This document shows positions 17,747 through 25,867 of a stretch of 51,171 nt of DNA, in pieces (the first letter of the stretch is position 1; the number at the start of each line of letters is the position of its first letter). The notes below the pieces were generated by a model. The model saw nothing but the letters and a program-made list of their open reading frames with translations, made no database searches and was not told where the DNA came from. Origin of the DNA: an uncultured Bacilli bacterium (lineage in GTDB: Bacteria > Bacillota_I > Bacilli_A > RF39 > UBA660). A program made the position numbers and the translations under genes. The stretch is taken from assembly GCA_949841325.1 (NCBI GenBank), contig CATKZK010000007.1, forward strand, positions 1 to 51,171, written 5' to 3'.

Positions 17747-18205
17747 ATGGAAAAATCATGGAAAAAATATGTATATCTATTTACTCCATTAGCTGTGGGA
17801 GGAATTGTCATTCCTTTTATTGCTAAACACATTGATTACACGAGTTTAATCAAACCTCCATTTGCACCTCCAAAAATGATTTTCCCCATTGCTTGGACGC
17901 TTTTATACTTATTAATGGGAATTTCTTATAAACGATTAAAATCACATGAAAAGTTTAACTTAACATTAGAAACTGTTGTCTATTATGGACAATTAATAAT
18001 AAATGCCTTTTGGCCTATAATCTTTTTTACATTAAAATGGCGTTATCTTGCTTGTTTCTGGATTGCATTTTTAGATTGCCTTATCACATATATGATTGTT
18101 CTATTTTATAAAAAAGATAAAAACTGTGCTTATTTAAATATTCCCTATTTCATATGGAGTCTATTTGCAACATATTTAACAATTGGCATTTATACTTTAA
18201 ATTAA
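17747..18205 (+). CDS. tspO: TspO/MBR-family membrane protein
   Basis: Five membrane helices in 152 residues match the TspO/translocator family, which binds tetrapyrroles and is linked to stress responses. Visible signatures are PPFAPPKMIFPIAWTLLYLLMG in the first loop to helix 2, and aromatic clusters such as NAFWPIIFF in helix 3. I chose ATG at 17747 because AAGGA is 8 nt before it; an upstream ATG at 17738 is too close to that site. It is one of the few plus-strand genes and shares a bidirectional terminator with the converging fibre operon. Confidence 0.92.
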   Translation: MEKSWKKYVYLFTPLAVGGIVIPFIAKHIDYTSLIKPPFAPPKMIFPIAWTLLYLLMGISYKRLKSHEKFNLTLETVVYYGQLIINAFWPIIFFTLKWRYLACFWIAFLDCLITYMIVLFYKKDKNCAYLNIPYFIWSLFATYLTIGIYTLN

Positions 18206-18238
18206 AAAGAAGAGATTAATCTAAAATCTCTTCTTTTT
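18204..18238. terminator. Bidirectional terminator between tspO and the fibre operon
   Basis: A perfect 13-bp stem (AAAAAGAAGAGAT/ATCTCTTCTTTTT, loop of 9) has A and T runs at its outer ends, so it can stop transcription from both directions. Confidence 0.9.
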
Positions 18239-20177
18239 GACTATTGAATGAATTTTCTTCTCCTTCTAATTTAACGAGAAGAAGTTCTTCCTTTTTTTCT
18301 AATACTTCTAAAGCAGCTTCTTCAGAAAGTTCCTGAATATCAACTTTTATATCCCCATTCCAAGCTTCTAAAGGCTCTATTGTTTGAACATTCATCTCCT
18401 GCATAACGGCAGTCTCTTGAATAGAAGCATTTTCTGGAACTAACATATTAGCTAAATTTTCTTGAGTCGTATTTTCTTCTTCCTCTGGAACATCATTAGT
18501 TGAAGCAGTATGTGTAAGTGTGATTTCTACTTTTTGATCATTAGTATTTCCCTTATCGTTAGTTATCGTAACGGTAACACTATCTACAAAGTCACCATTT
18601 TGAATACTTCCAATACCACCATTTGTAAGAATAGTATCTAAATCAGAAATCGTATGATATAAAGTATCATCAAGAGTATCACTCTTAGCATTCTCTTCAT
18701 CAATCTTGCTAATAAATTCAATTAATGATGTAGCAGTATAGAGAACACTATTAGTTCGAGTTGTTATAACGATAGGTTCATCATTACTTAACTTAACTGC
18801 ATTTACATAAATTAATTCATCCATATTTGAAACTAAGTGAATTAAAATTTGTTCGTTTGTATCTTTAATTGTATAAGATATATATTCATCTACTTTTTGG
18901 CTAGTAAATGTCATAGCCTTCATAAATATTGCCATATACAAATCTCTATCTTCTGCAATATTTTCAGGTAAATAAGAATATTTTAAACTCAACATTGTAA
19001 GTATATCAGTTGTAACTGTTTGAGCATTAAAGTTTGTACTTGAATATTCAATTGGTTTTTCCTCTCCATTGAAGATATCGATAAATGTCATTAAATTCTC
19101 TGATAAAACAAACATATCTGGAGTATCTCCATTTAAGATACCTCTTATACTTCCTGTTCCTTTAATCACTTTATAGATTCCACCAGAATCGCGAATATAA
19201 TTACTAATCTTTGTATGTTCTTCACTTGGTGTTCCATCACTTGAGTTAGGATAGAAGAATTCAAGATAATCTTCTAAAATTTCATTTGCTCGTTCTTCTG
19301 TAATATTAGTATTCGAGAAATATAAGTCTTCCTTATGAGTTGTACCTCTATAAGTTTTTACATATCCTACAAAGTCATCAGTAATATGGAAGACAAAATA
19401 TTTTTGCCCATCTACCGTCTTCGTAGTAATGTCGAGTCCTCCCAAGTCAATTGTTGTAATATCAACTGGCGTTTCTGTATAAGCACTTTGCAAATAAGAT
19501 GTAATATAAGATTCCAAATCTGCTAGGCCATTTGCCTCAGGATAAGTTTCTCTAATCCATGTTTCAATTTCATGTTTACGAGCTTCTGCATCAAGGTCAG
19601 ATATATCAGGTAAATAATAGTATTCTTTTTTATCTCCCTCAACATAACCATGTGGTTTTTTTACATTAGTAATGCGATGATCTTTATAAAACAAGAATCT
19701 AAAATCATCCATTGTCTCATATATTTTTGCATAAGTTGTAACTCTTGTTGTATTCTCATCAATTGCTGTTCCATTTAAATTTGCAACAGTACAAGTATAA
19801 GAAACAGAAACTTGATCATCACTCTTATTGTCATACGCTAATGATACTTTATTTGCATCTATCGTCGTTTTCGCTTTGCTCTCGACTCCATCAGCATCAA
19901 TAAGACATCCACTTGGTACTTCCACTTCATAAAAATCATTATCTACAAATGTATTACGATTAAAGGACACTCTATATTGTAGTTCTACCCAATTTCCTTT
20001 TAGAAGAGTGATGTCACCCTCTCCTGAAGGATTAACAAATGACATATTTGATTCAAGTGCAACATAATTATCCTTTACATACTTGGAAGTAGTTTTAGAA
20101 TAATTCGCAAATGTTGGAATACTAAAAACTAAAAGGGTTGTCATTAACACTTTATTGACATACTTTAAATTACTCAT
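18216..20177 (-). CDS. Exported acidic-tailed protein of the fibre operon, unknown function
   Basis: This is the last gene of the seven-gene surface operon. The N-terminal hydrophobic segment (about 10-28) is followed by NYSKTTSKYVKDNY, reminiscent of the (T)YxRYxS signature after the SipW-type signals of neighbouring genes. The rest is a predicted beta-rich extracellular protein with a helical middle, no membrane anchor and a Glu-rich C-terminus. No known domain is recognised. The ATG at 20175-20177 follows AAGGAAG by 8 nt; an upstream GTG is too close to that site. It may be a fibre-associated or adhesive subunit processed by the adjacent SipW-2 (inference). Confidence 0.7.
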   Translation of the reverse strand: MSNLKYVNKVLMTTLLVFSIPTFANYSKTTSKYVKDNYVALESNMSFVNPSGEGDITLLKGNWVELQYRVSFNRNTFVDNDFYEVEVPSGCLIDADGVESKAKTTIDANKVSLAYDNKSDDQVSVSYTCTVANLNGTAIDENTTRVTTYAKIYETMDDFRFLFYKDHRITNVKKPHGYVEGDKKEYYYLPDISDLDAEARKHEIETWIRETYPEANGLADLESYITSYLQSAYTETPVDITTIDLGGLDITTKTVDGQKYFVFHITDDFVGYVKTYRGTTHKEDLYFSNTNITEERANEILEDYLEFFYPNSSDGTPSEEHTKISNYIRDSGGIYKVIKGTGSIRGILNGDTPDMFVLSENLMTFIDIFNGEEKPIEYSSTNFNAQTVTTDILTMLSLKYSYLPENIAEDRDLYMAIFMKAMTFTSQKVDEYISYTIKDTNEQILIHLVSNMDELIYVNAVKLSNDEPIVITTRTNSVLYTATSLIEFISKIDEENAKSDTLDDTLYHTISDLDTILTNGGIGSIQNGDFVDSVTVTITNDKGNTNDQKVEITLTHTASTNDVPEEEENTTQENLANMLVPENASIQETAVMQEMNVQTIEPLEAWNGDIKVDIQELSEEAALEVLEKKEELLLVKLEGEENSFNSQKEEILD

Positions 20178-20203
20178 AAACTTCACTTCCTTTCCATTTC
20201 ATT

Positions 20204-20854
20204 TTAATCCTTTTGGATTGCTGAAAAACCAACTTGAATAGCTTTTGATACATTTGGACTTTCCTGACTAAACTCATAATCTCCATCACTATCTAGATGG
20301 CCTCCACCAGTATATTGCATTTGTACTTCATATACATATTGCGTCGATCTACTTGTATCATTTATATTAATATAATTGTCAACGACGAAACTATTGTATT
20401 TCGCTGTATCTTGTTCATCTGTTCCCATACCCTCATGATAGCTTGTATTCCCTGTTATAGTGCCATCACTTGAATAAAGGGTTTTGCTTCCACTTCCACT
20501 AGTTTCCACTACTTTTAAAACTTTAAAATCACTGGCAACACCAATTCTTGTAAATAACTGTGCTGATACTCCTAAATTACTTGAATCTAATGTGAATGTA
20601 TAAGTAATGATTTCTCGTGGTCGTAAAGCATTGTAATTCAAGTTACAAGTATCACTTTCTTCATTACAAACCATTCCATCTTTTAAAATTTTAACATCGA
20701 ATTTTGCTGAAGTAGTCGTTGAATCCCCCTGTAATTTTGATATATATCGTGAATAGGTTATTACAGTCGAAGTTAAGCAAATAACCGCGATATACATAAA
20801 AACCCATCTGATTAATTTTTGTCTAAATAACTTACTATGTAATAACCCTTTCAT
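20204..20854 (-). CDS. TasA/camelysin-like exported protein (SipW-2 partner)
   Basis: A membrane/signal segment (about 15-33) ends in TYSRYISK, aligning with TYARYTST of the TasA-like subunit at 24452-25039 and similarly followed by an xxTTSAKFDVKI-type first strand. The body (about 35-216) is predicted beta-rich, with two cysteines near residues 78-85. It directly follows SipW-2 (8-nt gap), forming a second signal-peptidase/substrate pair in the operon. It is probably an extracellular fibre or minor-subunit protein. Family membership is inferred from the signal signature rather than a full-domain match. Confidence 0.7.
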   Translation of the reverse strand: MKGLLHSKLFRQKLIRWVFMYIAVICLTSTVITYSRYISKLQGDSTTTSAKFDVKILKDGMVCNEESDTCNLNYNALRPREIITYTFTLDSSNLGVSAQLFTRIGVASDFKVLKVVETSGSGSKTLYSSDGTITGNTSYHEGMGTDEQDTAKYNSFVVDNYININDTSRSTQYVYEVQMQYTGGGHLDSDGDYEFSQESPNVSKAIQVGFSAIQKD

Positions 20855-20862
20855 TATATTTC

Positions 20863-21417
20863 CTACTTTCTTTCTTTTTTCTTATATTCTAAGAATTCTT
20901 TTTCTTCATCACTCAAATCTTTTGGTATCAAATTCTTATCAGTACTTCCCAAGAAGCAAATCACGATACCTATAATTAAGATCAGTACCATAACAACTGG
21001 ATTTTGAATCGACTTCAAAAGAACTCCTAATCCTTTAAATCTTCTGACATATTTTCCTACAACAACACTGGTTTCCATCTCTTCATCTGGAGAATCATTC
21101 GCGTCTCCTTGAGTAATCATCTTAGAACCATTAATTTCTTTGATACGATGGGTAACAAAAGCTCCATTGACATCCCGGAAGGTTACAATATCACCTTCCT
21201 TTAAATGTTCTTCTTTTGTATCAATAATAATGATATCCCCAATACCAAGGGTAGGTTCCATAGAGCCCGATATGACTTCTAATATAGCATATCCATTGAC
21301 GGTTGCCAAGTCTTGTTTCAAGACTTCTATACTTACAAATTGATAGACATTAAAAGCAACTAATAAGACAAGTATGATATAAATGCACTTTACTAGTATT
21401 TTTTTTGCTATTTTCAT
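20863..21417 (-). CDS. sipW: SipW-type signal peptidase I (second copy)
   Basis: An ER-type (S26B) signal peptidase that matures TasA-like substrates. Nucleophile Ser52 is in ISGSMEP. His90 in THRI replaces the Lys of ordinary bacterial SPases, and Asp105 in QGDAND completes the triad. Membrane helices lie at about 8-30 and 140-160, with a charged C-terminal tail. At 184 residues it is normal for SipW. It lies between the 971-residue protein and the second TasA-like gene. The gene symbol denotes type; orthology with B. subtilis sipW is not proven. Confidence 0.9.
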   Translation of the reverse strand: MKIAKKILVKCIYIILVLLVAFNVYQFVSIEVLKQDLATVNGYAILEVISGSMEPTLGIGDIIIIDTKEEHLKEGDIVTFRDVNGAFVTHRIKEINGSKMITQGDANDSPDEEMETSVVVGKYVRRFKGLGVLLKSIQNPVVMVLILIIGIVICFLGSTDKNLIPKDLSDEEKEFLEYKKKERK

Positions 21418-21434
21418 AAGTACACCTCTTTATC

Positions 21435-24350
21435 CTAATTCTTCATGCAAGCTTTATTTTCCTTTGTATAAAGGATACTTACCTTTAGATAATATTCATT
21501 ATTATCCTCTGTTACTTGACTTCCAATTAATGTGTCTACAACATCATTATCAAACCATTTCCATAAAATTGTCAACTGAGTAGAATCTCCATCTTCTAAG
21601 CGAATGGCATCACTACCTAAGTCAATAGTATTTTCTGTATAGAAACGCTTCAATTTAGAAGTGTAATTAATTGGCGTATATTTGGTGTTCGCATCTTGAT
21701 TTAGTATTGTATATCCAGAGCGATTTCGCAAGAAGAATTTATCATTGGCTTCTCTTGTTGTCTGTCTAATCATATATCCTAGATTAACACATTCTGTTTC
21801 TCTAAGACAAATTGTATCTTCTTCAAGTTTTATTCCTGTAATCGTAAGAACTTGTCCAGTATCATTTGTAAAGTTCATCTCTTGTGCTCCACTTAATCCA
21901 GGATAGATTAAATTTGAAACATTTAACTCTTCTTCTGATTTCGCATTTTTAAATAAATCTAAATTTTCAAATACGACAAGGCCTTCTTCTTTTACAATCT
22001 CTAACTGACTGTCATCAACTGTTTCATCAAAGATTGCATATAAAGTTAGATTTCCCTTTATTTCAACTTTATCATCTAATGCATAAGATGTTCCTTTGCC
22101 ATCAGCTTGTGTATTCCATGTTGCTTTATAATATAGACATTCATCAGGTTTAGCTGGTTTATAAGCTTTATATAGGCTTAAATCTAATACTTCACCTGGT
22201 TTCATCACTAACTCTTTATTCGCTTGTAACGAATTGATAAATCCACCATTCGTTTTAGCATTTAAAAGAACATTATATTCAGCAACAATTGTCGCTTTAA
22301 AGCTTACCTCTTTTATGACTTTATCAAATGCAGATCCTGTGATCTTAATATCAGCGCTTCCTGTATCTTTTAAAGCGTTAAGAGAAAGTACGAAAGACTC
22401 ACTACCATCAGCATTCACTTTTTTCGATACTGAAACACCTACAACACTTGGATCTGAACTTGTAATGATGATTTCTCCCTTTGTGTCAATTCCGTTTGTA
22501 TTCTTAGCAGTCAATTTAATTCCGTCAGCAATCGAAGTAACATCAAAGTCATCTCCTAAAATGTTAGTATTGAAAATAACATTTCTTGATTTATTATCAT
22601 CTGTATAAGTAATATCATAATTCTTACAAACATCACTTTCGCAAGTTGTAAGATAATATGGAACCGTTCCAACTGTAACTTTTGCACTCGTCTTATGTCC
22701 ATTATAATCAAGTGTAATCGTATGAGTTGCACCTACATCATCTTTTGTCGGTGTAATATTAACGATATCTTGTTCAACAGTTACAGAACCTTTAAATGTC
22801 CCCTTATCTACCGTTACATTATAATTTCCACTTAATTCTTCCCATACACCAGAATCAATCGTCTTTTCATAGATTTTATAGCCAAGTCCCTTTGTTCCAT
22901 CCTCTACCTGAATAGATACAGATTTTTGGTTAAATTCAATTTTTCTTTCTGGTCTATAAATATTTACTGTATATTCTGCTGCATTTCCATCAGCTGAAGT
23001 AACTGTCAATTTTACTGTATTCTTTCCCTCTTTTAAATCGATATTATTTAATACAGAAGAAACAGAAGCACTATCTGATGGGAACGCTTTTAATTCTCCA
23101 ATAGAAGTTGTATCATAATCTACTTTTAAAGTATATGTTCCATCTTTTTCAAGTGTTAATTCTTGATTGTCAGCAACGACTTTATCTACAGATACATCAC
23201 CATCTAATTCCTTTTTAATCACAACTGTATAGATTTTTTCTGATTTATCTTCAGCAATTACTTTTATTTGAGTCTCTGTTATATTTGATGTAAGATTAAC
23301 GTTTTTTGTGTACTCAATTGTTGCTTTGCTATCTTCTGGAAGTGCTGTAATGGTTATCGCATTAACATTCTTTCCTACCGTAATTTCATATTTGGTATCG
23401 CTAACTTTTTTAACAGTTCCTGTTGATGAGGTTAACGAAGCAAGATTTTTATTATTTGATTTATTCGGATCTGTCGGTTTCTCTGATGGATTTGTCGGAG
23501 TCGTCGGTTTCTCTGTTGGTTCGGTTGGTTTTTGAGTCACCTTTTTAGTTGTCGTCGTCGTTTTCTTCGTTGTTGTTTTCTTCGTCTTCTTCGTCGTCTT
23601 TGTTGTATTAGTGCTTTGATTTGTACTCTTATCTTTAATATTAAGTGTATATTCAGTTGTATAAACTTTATTATTTGCAGTAACTTCAAGTGTAACTGTA
23701 ACTTTTCCAGCCTTTTTAGCTGTAACTGTCAAAACGCCATCTTTAGCTTCAGCTGATGCTATACTGTCATCACTTACTGTCACTTTTACATCATCTTTAA
23801 GTCCCTTCAATTCATATGGGATTTTTTTCGTTTTACCGTAACTTAGAACAATGTTACCACTTGTACTATCTAAGATGATACCATTAGTTCCTTCTGTAAT
23901 CTTAAGTCTCGTCTCTGCTCTATAGAGAATATCATTTTTCTCTGTTTCTGCAAAAATTTTAACAGTTCCCACTGCCTTAGGATAGATGACTACATAATCC
24001 TTTTCAGCAATACAAGTTGCAATTGTCGCATCACTTGTCGTACAGTGTACATCATCACCTTTGATATTTTTAACAGTATAACTAATCTTATACCCTGTAT
24101 CATCCAAAGTAATTTCACTTTCTTGTGTTTGGAATATTAAATTTGTATTTGTAACAACATTCTTATCCTTTGAATCTTTATTAAAAATATAATCAATAGA
24201 CCCAAATAAATTTCCAATACGTCCCCAAAATGAGGAAGTACAGCTCGTAATCAATAATAAAATAATAATGATGATAATAATAATACAAATTGTAAGTTTT
24301 GTTTTTGTATGGTTATTTTCTTCTTCATTCTTTTGAATGTTTTTTTTCAT
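21435..24350 (-). CDS. Large Ig-like surface protein with TasA-like C-terminal domain
   Basis: A short cytoplasmic N-terminus and a hydrophobic segment (about 19-37) ending ITSC suggest either a membrane anchor or a lipobox. Bacterial Ig-like (Big_2-type) modules follow, then a Thr/Lys/Pro linker (about 245-300), cadherin-like beta-sandwich modules (about 300-460), more Ig-like repeats and a Listeria-Bacteroides-type repeat (about 740-790, WNTQADGKGTSYALDD). The last 150 residues resemble the TasA-like neighbour: a WKWFDND strand parallels the WEWPFNA strand there. It could cap or anchor the fibre at the membrane (inference). It is 971 residues long and has a GGGGAGGTG site. Confidence 0.8.
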   Translation of the reverse strand: MKKNIQKNEEENNHTKTKLTICIIIIIIIILLLITSCTSSFWGRIGNLFGSIDYIFNKDSKDKNVVTNTNLIFQTQESEITLDDTGYKISYTVKNIKGDDVHCTTSDATIATCIAEKDYVVIYPKAVGTVKIFAETEKNDILYRAETRLKITEGTNGIILDSTSGNIVLSYGKTKKIPYELKGLKDDVKVTVSDDSIASAEAKDGVLTVTAKKAGKVTVTLEVTANNKVYTTEYTLNIKDKSTNQSTNTTKTTKKTKKTTTKKTTTTTKKVTQKPTEPTEKPTTPTNPSEKPTDPNKSNNKNLASLTSSTGTVKKVSDTKYEITVGKNVNAITITALPEDSKATIEYTKNVNLTSNITETQIKVIAEDKSEKIYTVVIKKELDGDVSVDKVVADNQELTLEKDGTYTLKVDYDTTSIGELKAFPSDSASVSSVLNNIDLKEGKNTVKLTVTSADGNAAEYTVNIYRPERKIEFNQKSVSIQVEDGTKGLGYKIYEKTIDSGVWEELSGNYNVTVDKGTFKGSVTVEQDIVNITPTKDDVGATHTITLDYNGHKTSAKVTVGTVPYYLTTCESDVCKNYDITYTDDNKSRNVIFNTNILGDDFDVTSIADGIKLTAKNTNGIDTKGEIIITSSDPSVVGVSVSKKVNADGSESFVLSLNALKDTGSADIKITGSAFDKVIKEVSFKATIVAEYNVLLNAKTNGGFINSLQANKELVMKPGEVLDLSLYKAYKPAKPDECLYYKATWNTQADGKGTSYALDDKVEIKGNLTLYAIFDETVDDSQLEIVKEEGLVVFENLDLFKNAKSEEELNVSNLIYPGLSGAQEMNFTNDTGQVLTITGIKLEEDTICLRETECVNLGYMIRQTTREANDKFFLRNRSGYTILNQDANTKYTPINYTSKLKRFYTENTIDLGSDAIRLEDGDSTQLTILWKWFDNDVVDTLIGSQVTEDNNEYYLKVSILYTKENKACMKN

Positions 24351-24380
24351 ACAGCTTTACACCTCCCCTAAGCACTTAAT

Positions 24381-24422
24381 CTTCCAACTAAATCTATGAT
24401 AGCTCATAGACTTAGTTGGAAG
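24381..24422 (-). promoter_or_regulatory. 19-bp mRNA hairpin after the TasA-like gene
   Basis: CTTCCAACTAAATCTATGA pairs with its near-perfect complement (one mismatch) around a 4-nt loop. There is no T run after it on the minus strand, so it is more likely an mRNA stability or processing element between the fibre subunit and the downstream gene than a terminator. Confidence 0.7.
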
Positions 24423-24451
24423 TTAAATTAACTTCCAAATATGTTAACTGA

Positions 24452-25039
24452 TTAGTCAACTTGGTTAACTGTAACTGTAGCTGATACTTCTGCAGTATTG
24501 ACTACAGCAGCTTGGTAATTTTCATCACCTTCTGCTCCAACAGCATCTTTAGATGCATATTGAGTATCGTCTCCAGTAGCATTGAATGGCCATTCCCATT
24601 CAACTAAAATAGTAGCTTCACCATTCATGTTGATTGGAGTAGCAGTAATGTTAGTTAAACCTGCAACACCATTAACCTTAAATTCTAATGGTAAAGTAGT
24701 TCCAGTTTGAGCAAAATCAATTGTATATTCTGCATTAACTTCTGATTTATTAGCTAATTTGATTGTAAATTCACCTTTTGTACCAGGAGCAATTAATCCA
24801 GCAGCTACATCAGTTTCTTCAGAACCATTTGAATCTTTAATTGTTTTAAACAAATCAAAGTTAAATGTTTGCTCAGTTGAATCGTTTAATTCAATAGCCC
24901 ATTTTGCAACAGTAGCTGTACTTGCACTTCCAGTGAAAGTACTTGTATATCTAGCGTAAGTTCCACTTACTGAATAAGCTGTAACAACAACTAACATAAC
25001 TAATACAGCTAAGATTGACATCTTTTTATTTTTCATCAT
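24452..25039 (-). CDS. TasA/camelysin-like major fibre subunit candidate
   Basis: The SipW-dependent-type signal (about 1-28) is followed by GTYARYTSTFTGS, then a compact beta-sandwich of about 165 residues. Motifs such as AKWAIELND, TKGEFTIKLANKSEVNAEY and LVEWEWPF are typical of TasA/CalY proteins, which self-assemble into extracellular fibres of biofilms. I chose ATG at 25037-25039 after GGGAGGTG; a longer ORF start at 25054 would overlap this site. It directly follows SipW-1, and the mRNA is framed by strong hairpins on both sides, fitting high expression. No cysteines are present. Confidence 0.88.
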   Translation of the reverse strand: MMKNKKMSILAVLVMLVVVTAYSVSGTYARYTSTFTGSASTATVAKWAIELNDSTEQTFNFDLFKTIKDSNGSEETDVAAGLIAPGTKGEFTIKLANKSEVNAEYTIDFAQTGTTLPLEFKVNGVAGLTNITATPINMNGEATILVEWEWPFNATGDDTQYASKDAVGAEGDENYQAAVVNTAEVSATVTVNQVD

Positions 25040-25070
25040 TTTCACCTCCCTCATTGTAAACTTCTTTCAT

Positions 25071-25151
25071 ATAGTGCATAAGTCGACACTATGCGATCGG
25101 AAGCATATGCTTGTACTTCCTATATATGTAAACAATCTTTCGATTGGTTAC
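25071..25151 (-). promoter_or_regulatory. Multi-hairpin leader of the TasA-like gene
   Basis: Between the sipW-1 stop and the fibre-subunit start, three inverted repeats stack: a 10-bp stem with a GAAA loop on the minus strand (25128-25151), a GGAAG/CTTCC stem containing palindromic GCATATGC (25099-25120), and an ATAGTG/CACTAT stem (25071-25092). It may stabilise or process the mRNA. No riboswitch class was recognised. Confidence 0.55.
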
Positions 25152-25163
25152 ACCAATGTTTGG

Positions 25164-25832
25164 TTAGTTTTCCTTAGGTTTATCTTGCGACTTTTCTTTC
25201 TGTTTCTTATCCTCAGTCTTTTTTTCTTCTTTTTGTTGTTCTTCTAATTCTTTTTGTCTCTTATACTCTAAGAATTCCAACTTTTCTTGACTGATTTGCT
25301 TTTTGCTCGAAATCATGAAAGATGCTGCAAATACAACCGTAATTCCTAAAATGACAATTATAATAGTTGTCGGATTTGCAAGACCATTTAGGAGATTACC
25401 AACACTTGGAATACGTGTGACATAAATTCCTTCAACATCACCAAGTTCTACTAAGTTTTGATCTTGACTAGTATTATTATCTCCCTTTGTGATGAAATAG
25501 TCAATACCTTCTCGATTCACAACTTCAATAATGCGGTGAGTCGTAACGGCACCTTCCGAATCACGAAACGCGATAACATCGTCTACGCCTAAAGTGGTAG
25601 GATCGACCATTTTTGTAATAATTAAGTCTCCCACTTTAATTTCAGTCTCCATCGAACCTGATAGAACGATAAATGGTTTATAGCCAAATACACTAGGTAC
25701 TTTGTCTTTATCTGTATTGGCTTGAATCATAATGGAAAGGTTTACTGCAAGAACTCCTATAAGAATTGTACAGACAATTACCATTAACCAATTCGATCCC
25801 TTTTGATACCATTTTTTGTTTCCTTTCTTCAT
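25164..25832 (-). CDS. sipW: SipW-type signal peptidase I (first copy)
   Basis: An ER-type signal peptidase with Ser60 in VLSGSME, His99 in TTHRI and Asp118 in KGDNN. Membrane helices lie at about 15-36 and 165-185. The C-terminus is a Lys/Glu/Gln-rich tail of about 40 residues, longer than in SipW-2. I prefer the ATG at 25830-25832, with AGGAG 10 nt ahead; the ATG at 25839-25841 is only 2 nt from the site. It immediately precedes the TasA-like gene, so it most likely matures that subunit. Confidence 0.9.
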   Translation of the reverse strand: MKKGNKKWYQKGSNWLMVIVCTILIGVLAVNLSIMIQANTDKDKVPSVFGYKPFIVLSGSMETEIKVGDLIITKMVDPTTLGVDDVIAFRDSEGAVTTHRIIEVVNREGIDYFITKGDNNTSQDQNLVELGDVEGIYVTRIPSVGNLLNGLANPTTIIIVILGITVVFAASFMISSKKQISQEKLEFLEYKRQKELEEQQKEEKKTEDKKQKEKSQDKPKEN

Positions 25833-25867
25833 ATCACACATGCTCCTTTTTTTATTTTATTTATTTT

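Noticed and set aside
24381-24422. Intrinsic terminator after the TasA-like gene
   Set aside because: The 19-bp hairpin has no T run on the minus strand, and the next gene follows with a good ribosome-binding site.
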